Notes: generated from the letters alone by a model not told the origin. A stretch of 64,000 nt of DNA from Dietzia lutea (GCF_003096075.1 NZ_CP015449.1:62001-126000), one strand, 5' to 3'. Shown: positions 53,174-62,321, counted from the first letter of the stretch. A program made the numbers and translations.

Positions 53174-53935
53174 ATGCCCCGTTCAACCCATGGCGGCCGA
53201 CACGAACTTGGCCAGAACTTTCTCGTTCATGGCCCCACCCTCGAAAAGATTGCCGCAATCGTCGCAGCTACGCAGGGGTCGATTCTAGAAATCGGTTCCG
53301 GCAGTGGCGCACTTACTCGGCACCTGGCACGCCTTCAGAGGCCGCTTACCGCGATCGACATCGACGAGCACCGGGTCGCTAAGCTGCGCCAGCGCATGCC
53401 CGGTGTGGCGGTCAAACAGGCCGACGTCCTCGCTTACCCGCTCACCACCCCGGTAATCGTTGGAAACGTTCCGTTCCCCATCACGACGCCGATCCTGCGC
53501 CGGCTGCTCACCACCGGGACGTGGCAGCAGGCTGTGCTGCTCACCCAATGGGAAGTGGCCCGCAGACGTGCCGGCGTCGGGGGCTCCACATTGCTGACTG
53601 CTCAGACCGCACCCTGGTTCACTTTCGCCCTGCACGGACGCGTGCCATCCACGGCCTTCCATCCGAGGCCAGGCGTGGACGGCGGCATTATCCACATCAT
53701 CCGCCGCCCCACTCCATTGATTCCCGTTGTGGAACGACAAGCGTACGAGCGGTTCGTGCGCGCGATATTCACCGGCCGCGGCGGAAGCCTTGAGCTCATC
53801 GTGCAGCAGGCCACACAAGCGCCGCGCAACCACATCCGAGACACGCTGAGGAAAGCAGAAATCAACTCGCGAGCCCTTCCACGTGATCTTCGCCCCGAGC
53901 AATGGGCAGCACTTTGGGGCGACCTGTACCGATGA
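53174..53935 (+). CDS. Erm-type 23S rRNA adenine-N6 methyltransferase (MLS resistance)
   Basis: A 253-residue SAM-dependent enzyme of the KsgA/Erm family, predicted to methylate A2058 of 23S rRNA and so block macrolide, lincosamide and streptogramin B binding. Signatures: GRHELGQNFLV near residue 9, LEIGSGSGALT (SAM motif I), IVGNVPFPITTPILR (motif IV) and QWEVARRRAGVGGSTLLTAQ, the latter closely resembling corynebacterial Erm(X). ATG 53174 has GGAG at 53163; an in-frame ATG at 53081 would add 31 residues not seen in the family. A leader peptide and alternative hairpins lie upstream, suggesting drug-inducible translation. Confidence 0.88.
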   Translation: MPRSTHGGRHELGQNFLVHGPTLEKIAAIVAATQGSILEIGSGSGALTRHLARLQRPLTAIDIDEHRVAKLRQRMPGVAVKQADVLAYPLTTPVIVGNVPFPITTPILRRLLTTGTWQQAVLLTQWEVARRRAGVGGSTLLTAQTAPWFTFALHGRVPSTAFHPRPGVDGGIIHIIRRPTPLIPVVERQAYERFVRAIFTGRGGSLELIVQQATQAPRNHIRDTLRKAEINSRALPRDLRPEQWAALWGDLYR

Positions 53936-54132
53936 CTTCAGTCCTCTGTCGCGAATGATCCTGCTCAACGCAACTCGCTGGCGCGACATATCTACGGGAC
54001 GACCGGACTGGCTCGGAGCCTTCCGATCATGCCCCTCTAGGTGCGTCGTAATGGAGGATCGTCAAATGCGACGCTAAGAGATCGATCGCCGAGCCCTGAC
54101 ACTTGTTCGCGAAGATGGCAGATGATTAGTGG

Positions 54133-54765
54133 ATGGGAAAGAAGTCACGTAGGCAGTTGGGGCGGAAGCGGAACGAGCATGAGCCAGTCGTGGGCAGAGA
54201 CGGCCTGACAGTCACCGTCGGAGCTACCCCTCAAGCGAAAGCCAACGGCCAGCCTTCGCTCGCCAACGAGCTAAGACTGCTGCGAAGCTCGTTGCTGTAT
54301 GCAGATCACGTAAGCCTTGTGGCGCCGAGCGCGGCGTGGATGGGTGATTTCCGGCCACTGCGGGGCGTCGATGCGGACGACCCGTGGTCGACCGTCACCG
54401 CGTTACCTGCCGAAACGTTGCGACGGCTCGGCGTGGAGGACGTGACTCCCAGGGACTTCCGCAGGGCGATGCGGAAACTGGGGGCCCGGCCAGTCGATGA
54501 TCCAGAACGGATGGAGAACGAGCGTCAATGGAACGACGCAATACCGGCATTGAAGAGACAGGCTGACGAGGTCTTCGACAGTGCCGAATCAGTGGAACTC
54601 GATATGGCCTTAGAAGCCGGTTCCGTCACTATGGTCAGCTACGGAACACGCTTCGAGGACCCCCTCGAGCGTCAAATTGGCTGGTTCCGCGACCGCCTCT
54701 CTGAAGCGCTGGCAGACCCCGGTTCGCACTTACTACTTGATGACGTCACCACTGAGTTCATGCGC
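54133..54765 (+). pseudogene. 5' part (211 codons) of an unknown gene interrupted by an IS21-family element
   Basis: Starts MGKKSRRQLGRKRNEHEP and is intact up to TTEFMR, where the element begins. In the present DNA translation would run 5 codons into the element and stop at 54783. The protein has a basic N-terminus and a mixed helical body containing ELRLLRSSLLYADHVSLVAPSAAWMGDF. Its continuation is at 57117-57668; together they encode 394 residues. I do not recognise a catalytic motif. Confidence 0.75.
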
Positions 54766-54777
54766 TGTCCGCGTACA
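54766..54777 (+). repeat. left terminal inverted repeat of the IS21-family element
   Basis: TGTCCGCGTACA, preceded by the target duplication TGCGC at 54761-54765. Confidence 0.9.
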
Positions 54778-54829
54778 GGGTGACGTGTCGTGCGGCGTAC
54801 AAGCTCACGTGTCGGTGTCCGGCTGGGGT

Positions 54830-55603
54830 TTATGGTGCCGGTTCTTCGGCGGTGCTGACAAGGTCTGCCCGGTCTTTGAGCCGGTAGGACGGACCGTTGA
54901 TGGCGATGACCTCGCAGTGGTGCAGGAACCGGTCCAGGATGGCGGTGGCCAGGACCTCGTCTCCCAGGACAGTGCCCCATTCGGCGAAGGTTTTGTTGCT
55001 GGTGATGATCGTCGAGCCCTTCTCGTAGCGGCGTGAGACCAGCTGGAAGAACATGTTGGCCTCTGCGCGGTTGAGTGGGAGATAGCCGACTTCGTCAATG
55101 ACCAGCAGTGACGGTCGGGCCAGGCTGGAGAGTTGCTTGGGCAGGGTGCCGAGGCTGTCGGCCTTGCGCAGCTTGCGGACCAGGTCGTCGAGGGTGGTGT
55201 AGTAGATCGAGTGACCGGCCCGGCATGCAGTCACTGCCAGTGCCACGGCGATGTGGGTCTTGCCCACGCCGGGCGGGCCGAGCAGAGCGATGTTGGCTTT
55301 GCGTTCGACGAACTCCATCGCCGCGAGATCCTTCAAGCGCCTGGCATCGACGCCAGGTTGGAACGCGAAGTCGAAGTCTTCCAAGGTCTTGTGGTGAGGC
55401 AGCCCGGAGAGCTTGAGCGCGTTGCGGAACCGGCCCGACTCCCGGTGGGTGACCTCCTCCTCGAGCAGCTGGTCGAGAAAGTCCAGGTAGCCCAGTTGCG
55501 ACTGCTCGGCTCGGGTCGCGGCGTCAGCGGCGCTGGCGGCCATGTGCGGCAGCTTGAGCCGCTGCGCGGCGGCAGTGATCCGACTGATGACGAACTCGCT
55601 CAC
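54830..55603 (-). CDS. istB: IS21-family ATP-binding helper protein IstB
   Basis: A 257-residue AAA+ ATPase that assists the IstA transposase in target capture. Walker A is LLGPPGVGKTHIA near residue 106, Walker B is LLVIDEVGYLP near 166, and SRRYEKGSTIITSNKTFAEW is a typical IstB/DnaC-like segment. GTG start overlaps the istA stop codon by 4 bp. Full length for the family (about 250-265), with no disruption. Confidence 0.95.
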   Translation of the reverse strand: MSEFVISRITAAAQRLKLPHMAASAADAATRAEQSQLGYLDFLDQLLEEEVTHRESGRFRNALKLSGLPHHKTLEDFDFAFQPGVDARRLKDLAAMEFVERKANIALLGPPGVGKTHIAVALAVTACRAGHSIYYTTLDDLVRKLRKADSLGTLPKQLSSLARPSLLVIDEVGYLPLNRAEANMFFQLVSRRYEKGSTIITSNKTFAEWGTVLGDEVLATAILDRFLHHCEVIAINGPSYRLKDRADLVSTAEEPAP

Positions 55604-56937
55604 GACGCCTCACTCGCCATCAGCTCGTAGGACGCCAACGGCCGCCGGATATCGGGAACCGGGTCCATCGAGGCCAGATAGTGCGCCAGCACCGAGGACG
55701 ATTCCTCCGGCCTGGCAGATGCCCCGGCCCGGTCGGGCTCGGTGTGACAGACGGCGCGGCCGGCCCCGTCGGGCAGGCCGTCCCAGTGGGTGGGGTCGAT
55801 GATCCACTCGTGGGACCGGCCGCCACGCCGATGGACCGCCAGCTCCTGGGCGGGGTCCTCCAGGCGGCAGACTGTGATGCGGTTGGCTGTGGCGCGGACC
55901 AGGACCTTCTGCCTCGCCGTCACCTGGGAGGCAGGAACCGAGTAGTGGTCGGACTCGAACGAGATCAGACAGTCCTTGCCCACCGTGCGCACGTGCTCAT
56001 CGAAGATCTCGTACTCCGTAGCCGGAAGCGGGCCCAGTGCGGCGTGATCGGTTGCGGCGGCCTCGGCGATGACTTGCCCGTGCGTGCGATGGACTTGGCC
56101 GCGGCGGATCTTCACCCACCGGGCGAACGCGGCATCGGCATCGCCGACCGAGCGGAACCGGCGACCGGCCACGACGTGGTCACGCACGATATCGACCTGC
56201 CGCTCCACCCGGCCCTTGCCGGTGGGCCGGTAGGCGGCCAACACATCGATGTCGTACCCGTAGTGGCCGGCGAACGCGGTGGCTGCGGCGGTGACCGGGA
56301 CTGCCTTGCCCGGGGCCACGTGGCGGCGCACCACGGTCTTGAGGCGGTCGTAGACGATCGCTGCCGGGACTCCGCTGAAGTGGTCGAAGGCCCGCCGGTG
56401 GCAGTCGAAGAACGTCGCGGCATCCATCGAGGTCACGAAGCAGCAGAACGGATCTCGCGAGTACGACAGCGTCATGTGGAACGAGTAGACGCGCACGCCG
56501 GTGCCCAGCAGGTCCCCCTCATCGCCCCAGTCGACCTGGGCCTGAGCCCCGGGCAGGGTGGCAATGCGCCGGTGCAGACTCCCCGCTCCGGGTTCGTCGA
56601 GGCCGAGCTCGGCGCGGATCTGAGGGCGGCGGGAGCGGCAGTAGGTTTTGACCCGCTGATAGTGCACATGCACGTCGTGCTCGTCGGCGAGACGCTCGCA
56701 GATCACGGTGGCCTTGAGGTCGATGCAGGCTCGCAGCATCGCATCGATCAGCGCTGCGATTACCTCGGTGATGGCCACCTTCTGCGTGCCCTTGCGCGAG
56801 GGCGCCGACGGGGGCGCCGTCGGGGAATCCTCGGCCAGGTACTTGCGTACCGTGCGCCAGTCACAGCCGCACTCGCGACCGATCTCGGCGTACGTCATGC
56901 CGGTGGCATGCAGCTGTTTGAAACGTCGGATATTCAT
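55600..56937 (-). CDS. istA: IS21-family transposase IstA
   Basis: A 445-residue DDE transposase. An N-terminal helix-turn-helix (MTYAEIGRECGCDWRTVRKYL) is followed by the rve integrase core with catalytic residues in AQVDWGDEG (near residue 135), IVYDRLKTVV (near 195) and GKGRVERQV (near 241), and a C-terminal Mu-type beta-barrel. Length is slightly short of some relatives but no internal stop or shift is seen. It is followed directly by istB. Confidence 0.94.
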   Translation of the reverse strand: MNIRRFKQLHATGMTYAEIGRECGCDWRTVRKYLAEDSPTAPPSAPSRKGTQKVAITEVIAALIDAMLRACIDLKATVICERLADEHDVHVHYQRVKTYCRSRRPQIRAELGLDEPGAGSLHRRIATLPGAQAQVDWGDEGDLLGTGVRVYSFHMTLSYSRDPFCCFVTSMDAATFFDCHRRAFDHFSGVPAAIVYDRLKTVVRRHVAPGKAVPVTAAATAFAGHYGYDIDVLAAYRPTGKGRVERQVDIVRDHVVAGRRFRSVGDADAAFARWVKIRRGQVHRTHGQVIAEAAATDHAALGPLPATEYEIFDEHVRTVGKDCLISFESDHYSVPASQVTARQKVLVRATANRITVCRLEDPAQELAVHRRGGRSHEWIIDPTHWDGLPDGAGRAVCHTEPDRAGASARPEESSSVLAHYLASMDPVPDIRRPLASYELMASEAS

Positions 56938-57099
56938 CCAGGACTCCTGATCCGCCGATCATGGGGGTGGGCCACCCTTCGGAAATCGTCAACTTGCCGG
57001 AAGACGACTCCAAGGGTGGCCCACCCACCTCGGCGAACAACTACGGAACACCGAACATCGACCTACATATGAACCTGTCCCCAAACCGACGTATCAAGG

Positions 57100-57111
57100 T
57101 GTACGCGGACA
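57100..57111 (-). repeat. right terminal inverted repeat of the IS21-family element
   Basis: TGTACGCGGACA, the exact complement of the left end, followed by the target duplication TGCGC at 57112-57116. Confidence 0.9.
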
Positions 57112-57116
57112 TGCGC

Positions 57117-57668
57117 GGATCGGAGAGTTTCTCTGGGGGGTTTTCCGACACGGCCAGGGTACGTTCTCGGCGGGCCACTGTGGGGGCAGCACTCGTGGAG
57201 CGGTTGCCGACTTTTCCTGACGCTCCAATGGAACAGGTGCTCGAAGCGCGAGATGAGCTCTCCGACGGTCGCGCGCGGTACAGGACGTCGGTTAAGAGCC
57301 TTGCCGATAAGCTCCAGTCATCGGCGCTGGACGCAACGCTCCCGAGTGAGATCGACGAGCTATGGCATGACGAGGTGCGTCCAAGCCTCGAAGGCCTGCG
57401 AGAAACGGCGTCTAGGACCCGCGTCGCAGTGGAGACGAGCAAGCGCCTTCTGACGGAGGGGTACGGCCTGCCGACCCTGCTGGTGACAATCGCCAACGTC
57501 CCCGACCTGGCGGTCATGCTCCCTTCTGCGGCCGCAATAGGCGCGGCTGCTGGGAGGGTGGCCGCCGCAGGTGCTGGAGAGGCATTCAAAGCCCGCTCCG
57601 CCGTGCGGAACCATGACCTCGTGTATCTACTGGATGTCGACAAGAAGCTTGGCCGCGCGACTCGTTGA
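57117..57668 (+). pseudogene. 3' part (183 codons) of the gene interrupted by the IS21-family element
   Basis: After removal of the element and one TGCGC copy, base 57117 joins base 54765 in the same reading frame: TTEFMR continues GSESFSGGFSDTARVRS. The segment is helical, with SVKSLADKLQSS and TLPSEIDELWHDEVRPSLEGL, then an Ala-rich hydrophobic stretch (PSAAAIGAAAGRVAAAGAG) that may form a membrane-active or buried helix, and a conserved-looking end DLVYLLDVDKKLG. Without the 5' part it has no obvious start; function unknown. Confidence 0.75.
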
Positions 57669-57861
57669 ACAGACCCTATGCGGTTCTGAGAATTCGGCCG
57701 GGGTCACTGCGCCATCTTCTGCTGCCGGCGTTTCTCTCGAACAAGCACCCTCCGTCGGGAACGTTCGTGGTGCGTAGCCCCCCGCGGGCGTTGGCGAACG
57801 GAGGCGGGGGGCTGCGGAGGAGTTGAGATGCTCGGAACCTGGCGATGTCGGGTGCTGGTGG

Positions 57862-57867
57862 CATAGT
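57862..57867 (+). promoter_or_regulatory. possible -10 element of a leaderless transcript
   Basis: CATAGT ends 7 bases before the GTG start of the 523-residue gene, and no ribosome-binding site is seen. This arrangement fits the leaderless mRNAs common in actinobacteria. Confidence 0.4.
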
Positions 57868-57874
57868 TCCTTAG

Positions 57875-59446
57875 GTGAGAGTCGACATTCCTGAAGGCGC
57901 CCCCCGGCAGCGGTTCATGCGATACGTCCGTCCCCCCGGAGAGGCTCCTGGTAAGAGCGGTACGTCGCCATTTCCCCTGCGGCCAGCAACTCGCCCGTTG
58001 CGGGTTGGGCTCGATATGCGGACGTTAGCCCTACCAGTTGAAGGCGACTTACTGGATATCTTGCGGCGCGAAGATGTCGATCCGTTCTTGCTAGTTCAGC
58101 ACGAGGACCCGGACCCAGACGAGTGGATGCGCGCGCTTGAGACCACCACATTTCACCGTGTTGGATACAGCTCGATCAATGAGTCGACTCGAACGTTCGA
58201 CTCGGTTGACGTCAGCGTGAAAACCATCGAAAGTGGCAGCACGCGGCGAATGCGACGGGCGGGGTTCTTCGATGTCTACACGCAACTCGACGGGGTGGAC
58301 GCAGGTCAGCGGACCGGCGACGATCTGGATCCGGAAGACCGCTACAGGGCAGCGGCTTTCGCCTGCTCAGCAGCGAACCTCGGTATCGATGTGATCGTAA
58401 CGAACGCCCCTACTGTGGGCCGCGCAGACGTCGCCGACAATGATCTCGTTGCAAGCGTCACACCCGACGATCTATTCCCAATTTTTGGCCACTACCTACG
58501 TTGTAGCGGCAACCACAACATTAGGACCACCACAGGCGGACTAATTGGAGGTGGGACGTGGAGGAGTACGCATAGTGCCGGATCGATATCTGAGCTCTAT
58601 GCTGCCGGTATCGACAGTGGAATGACTTACTTCGAGTGTCTCAATATCGCTGCATCGCTCCAGGGCGACGCGTCTTTGGTGGGCGGGCTGAACTCGATTC
58701 GAACACGACTCGCCCGAGCGGCCAGGGCACTTGATGCCTTGCTTGCTGTGCTCACTAACCCGGTGGGTGGGGGCGCGGCAGCCACGGATGTTACCGAAGC
58801 TGCTGCGGAGGCATTCGACCGTGAACTTCTGTACCTTTGCGCTGCGTTCGATGGTTACGGTCGGCTGTATTCCTTCTTGATTAATACAAGAGGCAAGCCT
58901 GCGCGACACACCCTCACCTCACGAACCTTTCTTTCGGACACCTTTCTCCCCCTTTATCCACGCGTGGATACCGCAGACGTCGAAGCCGGCCAGCAGTTTG
59001 CCCACATCTGCGCCAAGCTACGACACCAAATCCATGAGTCGGTTCTACGGGCCGGTCGCTACCTATCGCGTCCGTATGGGAGCGCGAAGACTATGGCGCT
59101 CGACCTCACAGGACTCGAGTATTTCGACCCGGACGCGACTTCGCTGACTCAGGCACAGGTCGACCGGCTCGGGGTGTGGTGGGCAGATTCAACCGACCCC
59201 TTCGGGCAGCCGGTTTATGTCGCCGATCTCGCGACCATAGCCACAACGCTGATGGTCACTGCACTCGAGTATCTCGATGCCTTCTCGCGCATAATCCTGT
59301 GCAACAAGCCGATCAATGCTCCTCATCCGCACCCGGTGCTGGGCTTTGCTCCCGATGACGGAACCCCACTACCCGAACCTAGCGAAACAGAGCTATACCA
59401 TAGGAAATTGTTCGGTTGGCACGGCGGTGTCAGCGCTGCGAGATGA
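57875..59446 (+). CDS. unknown 523-residue protein
   Basis: A soluble protein with no motif I recognise. The N-terminal half is mixed alpha/beta, with VGLDMRTLALPVEGDLLDIL near residue 44, FACSAANLGIDVIVTNAPTVG near 161 and a Gly-rich stretch RTTTGGLIGGGTWRS near 216. The C-terminal half is helical (ARLARAARALDALLAVL, then repeated long helices). GTG start, probably leaderless. It lies 206 bp after the interrupted 394-codon gene on the same strand, so the two may once have worked together. Codon use is less GC-biased than the flanking chromosome. Confidence 0.7.
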   Translation: MRVDIPEGAPRQRFMRYVRPPGEAPGKSGTSPFPLRPATRPLRVGLDMRTLALPVEGDLLDILRREDVDPFLLVQHEDPDPDEWMRALETTTFHRVGYSSINESTRTFDSVDVSVKTIESGSTRRMRRAGFFDVYTQLDGVDAGQRTGDDLDPEDRYRAAAFACSAANLGIDVIVTNAPTVGRADVADNDLVASVTPDDLFPIFGHYLRCSGNHNIRTTTGGLIGGGTWRSTHSAGSISELYAAGIDSGMTYFECLNIAASLQGDASLVGGLNSIRTRLARAARALDALLAVLTNPVGGGAAATDVTEAAAEAFDRELLYLCAAFDGYGRLYSFLINTRGKPARHTLTSRTFLSDTFLPLYPRVDTADVEAGQQFAHICAKLRHQIHESVLRAGRYLSRPYGSAKTMALDLTGLEYFDPDATSLTQAQVDRLGVWWADSTDPFGQPVYVADLATIATTLMVTALEYLDAFSRIILCNKPINAPHPHPVLGFAPDDGTPLPEPSETELYHRKLFGWHGGVSAAR

Positions 59447-60087
59447 TATCCATTCCGCGCGTCTGAATGTCAAGTTCCGGCTAGGTCGGAGAAGCGGGCC
59501 GAGGGTTGCCGCGAAATCCGAGAGCGGTCGAGTTGACGTCATTGGATTCTAGACAACGTTAGCTTTACATAAGGCCTGGTTAGCGGCGTGGATCCACGGT
59601 CTTCGGAACGTGTACTGATCCGGTTGGCGGGGATGGCGTAGCCACTCTGATGCCGCTGGGGTTACGCGTGAAGGGGTTCCGATGGTGGCGTCTCGGCGTC
59701 GGTGGATTCGCGCATACCGTTCTGAGGGCTCTCCAGGGACGACCACTGTCGGGTGGCGGAAGGATGCCGCACAAATCGAGCAAGTTTCCGAGGACAACAG
59801 ACCGGCAGCGATTAGCGTGGTTGGCGCCGTGGTCTCTCATTAGTGGACTCGATGGTGAGCCAGCGTCTGAGGCGCGACGGCGAGATTCCGCAGTTCTTCG
59901 CGACCTGGGCCGCGGATGCGTAATAGTCGCGGAAGGCCCAGCTCACCTTTGCGGAATCTGCTTGGGAAACGTCTCCGGCACGGTGCACATCCTTCCAGCG
60001 GAGACATATCGTCGACGCAGATCGATTGTCACTTGTTGGTGCAGCAGTCCCCTGTGTGGCGCTGTGGTGAGCGCCCTGTTGTCGAGG
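59447..60087. other. non-coding or decayed region
   Basis: Six-frame inspection shows only short frames with poor codon use; the longest (59650-60099, +) is rich in Arg/Ser/Cys and runs into the 3' end of the SDR, so I do not call it a gene. The segment may hold remnants of mobile DNA, but none is identifiable. Confidence 0.4.
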
Positions 60088-60837
60088 TCAAAACGCTGAG
60101 GAGCCGGCGTCGACCGCAAGTGTGGTGCCGGTAACGAAGGATGCTCGGGAAGAAGCAAGCCACACGGCCGCCTCCGCGGCCTCTGCGGGGTCGCCCAGTC
60201 GTTTGATGGCCTGCCGTGCCACGAGCTCGTCACGGGACTCGGCTGAGAGCTCCGCCAGCAGGGGCGAGTCGATCGCCGCGGGCGCCACGGCGTTGATCCG
60301 GACGCCGCTGTCTCCGTACTCCACGGCGGCCGAGCGGGTAAGACCCACAACAGCGTGCTTCGAGGCCGCGTATCCCGCGTATCCGGGTAAACCCCGGATC
60401 CCCGCTGCGCTCGCCATATTGACGATCGCTCCCGATCCCTGCGCGATCATGACCTCGAGCTGAGCTTTCATGCCAAGGAACACGCCCTTGGTGTTGATTC
60501 CCATGACCCAGTCGAATGCTTCCTCAGTGATGTCCAGGAAAGGAGTCTGCTGTTCAACACCGGCATTGTTGAACGCGAAGTCCAATCGCCCGAACTCCTC
60601 GACCACTGCTGCAACTGTGCGGCGCTGGTCATCCAGTGAAGTCACGTCGATGTACTCGATGCGCACCTTTCCACCGGTGTCCGTAATAATTTCAGCCGTT
60701 CCCTCCAAGCGCTCCCTCTGGGCAGGCAGGTCAGCGATGACCACGTTGCCACCTTCGCGAGCGAAGGCAACCGCCGCTGCGCGGCCGATGCCCCCCGCGG
60801 CTCCGGTAACAAGTCCATTGAGTCCCTCGATAAGCAT
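60088..60837 (-). CDS. short-chain dehydrogenase/reductase
   Basis: A 249-residue classical SDR (FabG-like): cofactor motif TGAAGGIGRAAAVAF near residue 11, NNAGVEQQ near 89, catalytic Ser-Tyr-Lys region ASAAGIRGLPGYAGYAASKHAVVGL, and C-terminal FVTGTTLAVDAG. The acidic D at IADL suggests NAD(H). The ATG at 60837 has AAAGGGG upstream. It is divergent from a TetR-type regulator, which probably controls it. Confidence 0.88.
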   Translation of the reverse strand: MLIEGLNGLVTGAAGGIGRAAAVAFAREGGNVVIADLPAQRERLEGTAEIITDTGGKVRIEYIDVTSLDDQRRTVAAVVEEFGRLDFAFNNAGVEQQTPFLDITEEAFDWVMGINTKGVFLGMKAQLEVMIAQGSGAIVNMASAAGIRGLPGYAGYAASKHAVVGLTRSAAVEYGDSGVRINAVAPAAIDSPLLAELSAESRDELVARQAIKRLGDPAEAAEAAVWLASSRASFVTGTTLAVDAGSSAF

Positions 60838-61167
60838 GATTGCCCCTTTCCTCTTACGATTATCGCTGAATGCTAGGCAACGCCAGTGACTGGGCTGCGA
60901 CTGCAGTTCCTGATCCGATCTAGTCAAACGTGGTCTATTGAGTGTGTTAGCGAGCCACTGAAGCAGAGCGTCAAGGAAACAGCCCTACAATGGCAGCCAG
61001 GGAAAGCGTGGACGACAAACGTGCAGACGTGGACATGGGGGCCTTTCGTGACAGTTGCGTCCCACATCGCGGGAGAGCGAGCACACAGGTCACCCGGTGA
61101 CGGTGCCCGAGATGAACCATACGCCCGAAGTAGTACACCTGTGCACCTTTTGAGGATGAAATCACAT
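60838..61167. promoter_or_regulatory. divergent control region between SDR and TetR genes
   Basis: These 330 bases hold no supported gene. They contain a short palindrome GTCACC-C-GGTGAC (61089-61101) and the sequence GTACACCTGTGCACC (61133-61147), either of which could be a regulator site. Confidence 0.4.
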
Positions 61168-61743
61168 ATGCACGACGCTGCAAGCGGCCAGAAGCGCGCG
61201 ACCGAACGCCGCGACGCGATCCTCCGGGCTGCCCTGGAGCTTCTAATGCATGACGGTATGTCTACCGTCACCCACCGTCTGGTCGCGCGGGCCGCCGAAG
61301 TCCCTTTAAGTTCCATCCGTTACTACTTCAAGACCCGCGAGCATCTTCTTCAAGCGTGTGTGCAGCAAGTCCTGACTGAACGCGCAACAGAAGCCGAACA
61401 CGTGCTCGAGCAAGCACGTCCCGAGACGACGGCCGACGAGGCGGCGCGGTTGTTCCTGCGGGCGTTCTACGGGCCGGACCTCAGTGACACGATGCTCCTG
61501 GGCATCGTGGGCATGGCCCTTGACTGTGCCCGCGGGACACACGAGCTGTCACACCTTCTCCGAGAACAGCGCGTGATCATGGATCGTGATCTCTCCGAAC
61601 TCCTGCGGAGATGCGGACGGCCTCACCTTCGAGTGTCATTGGCCGCCGCGGTCGTCGACGGAAGCCTGCTCAACGCCAGTGCACTGCGTCACAATAATCT
61701 CGCCGACATTGCGATAAACGAATTATCGGCACTCCTCGAGTGA
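61168..61743 (+). CDS. TetR-family transcriptional regulator
   Basis: A 191-residue repressor. The N-terminal helix-turn-helix is MSTVTHRLVARAAEVPLSSIRYYFKTREHLL at about residues 31-60; the C-terminal ligand domain is of the TetR_C type. The start at ATG 61168 has AGGA 11 bases upstream; ATG 61156 in the same frame is an alternative but would have no spacing. Divergent from the SDR gene. Confidence 0.84.
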   Translation: MHDAASGQKRATERRDAILRAALELLMHDGMSTVTHRLVARAAEVPLSSIRYYFKTREHLLQACVQQVLTERATEAEHVLEQARPETTADEAARLFLRAFYGPDLSDTMLLGIVGMALDCARGTHELSHLLREQRVIMDRDLSELLRRCGRPHLRVSLAAAVVDGSLLNASALRHNNLADIAINELSALLE

Positions 61744-61790
61744 CCTCTCCTCGGGTCGGCTCTGTACGAGATCCGGGCTAGCATGGAGTC

Positions 61791-62111
61791 ATGATTTTCA
61801 TCGTCGCAAAACACCAGATCAAGCCCGAGTACGTCGACCGTTTCCCTGAAATGGTCCGTGCCTTCACCGAAGCCTCCCGCGCCGAGGAGGGGAATCTGTT
61901 CTTCCAGTGGTCTCGCAGCCTGGACGATCCCAACGAGTTCGTGCTCATGGAGGCTTTCCGGGACGGCGCGGCCGAGGCTCACGTCACGAGCGCGCACTTC
62001 GCCGCTGGGTTGGAGGCAATGCGCCCGGCACTGGCCGCTACCCCGAAGATCATCAGCCGCCAGGTCGAGGGTGAGGGCTGGGACGAGATGGGCGAACTGC
62101 AGGTCGATTAA
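61791..62111 (+). CDS. antibiotic biosynthesis monooxygenase (ABM) domain protein
   Basis: A 106-residue dimeric alpha/beta-barrel protein beginning MIFIVAKHQIKPEYVDRF, with EEGNLFFQWSRSLDDPNEFVLMEAFRD and HVTSAHFAAGLEAM, the standard pattern of YgiN-like quinol monooxygenases. Substrate unknown; quinone or aldehyde detoxification is common in this family. A TAGCAT six bases before the ATG suggests a leaderless transcript. Confidence 0.85.
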   Translation: MIFIVAKHQIKPEYVDRFPEMVRAFTEASRAEEGNLFFQWSRSLDDPNEFVLMEAFRDGAAEAHVTSAHFAAGLEAMRPALAATPKIISRQVEGEGWDEMGELQVD

Positions 62112-62174
62112 TCTGCCTCTGGTCACACGCGAGCCGTGGTAGGTCGGTCAGATGTGGCCACGTAAGACTGGCCC

Positions 62175-62207
62175 CCTTGTGTGGCCGCTTGAAGCGGCCA
62201 CACAAGG
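62175..62207. terminator. perfect 14-bp hairpin
   Basis: Inverted repeat ccttgtgtggccgc (62175-62188) / gcggccacacaagg (62194-62207) with loop ttgaa, in the 210-bp gap between the convergent ABM and MBL genes. Probably a bidirectional terminator; a partial copy (atgtggccacg) lies 25 bp upstream. Confidence 0.7.
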
Positions 62208-62321
62208 ACATTCGGCCTAGCTCTGACAAGTAGTGAGAAACCCCCGGCATCACCGTCTCCATCAGCACGATTCAATTCCGCCAGCTGGGTGTATGTGGCA
62301 GCTGGGGTGAGACAGAATCGT

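Larger units (their letters stand above)
54766..57111 (-). mobile_element. IS21-family insertion sequence, complete (2346 bp)
   Basis: The ends are TGTCCGCGTACA at 54766 and its exact complement ending at 57111, with imperfect similarity continuing inward (TGA and GTCG shared). The element is flanked by 5-bp duplications TGCGC (54761-54765 and 57112-57116). It contains istA and istB on the minus strand overlapping by GTGA. An additional 13-bp inverted repeat (56967-56979/57012-57024, gtgggccaccctt) lies inside the right end. All parts look intact, so it may be recent and active. Confidence 0.93.

Noticed and set aside
56967-57024. The 13-bp inverted repeat gtgggccaccctt as the end of the IS
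   Set aside because: The pair of matching 12-bp ends with 5-bp target duplication at 54766 and 57111 fits much better; the inner repeat is probably a subterminal site or hairpin.
59650-60099. 149-codon plus-strand frame
   Set aside because: Poor codon use, Arg/Ser/Cys-rich product, no ribosome-binding site, and overlap with the end of the SDR gene.
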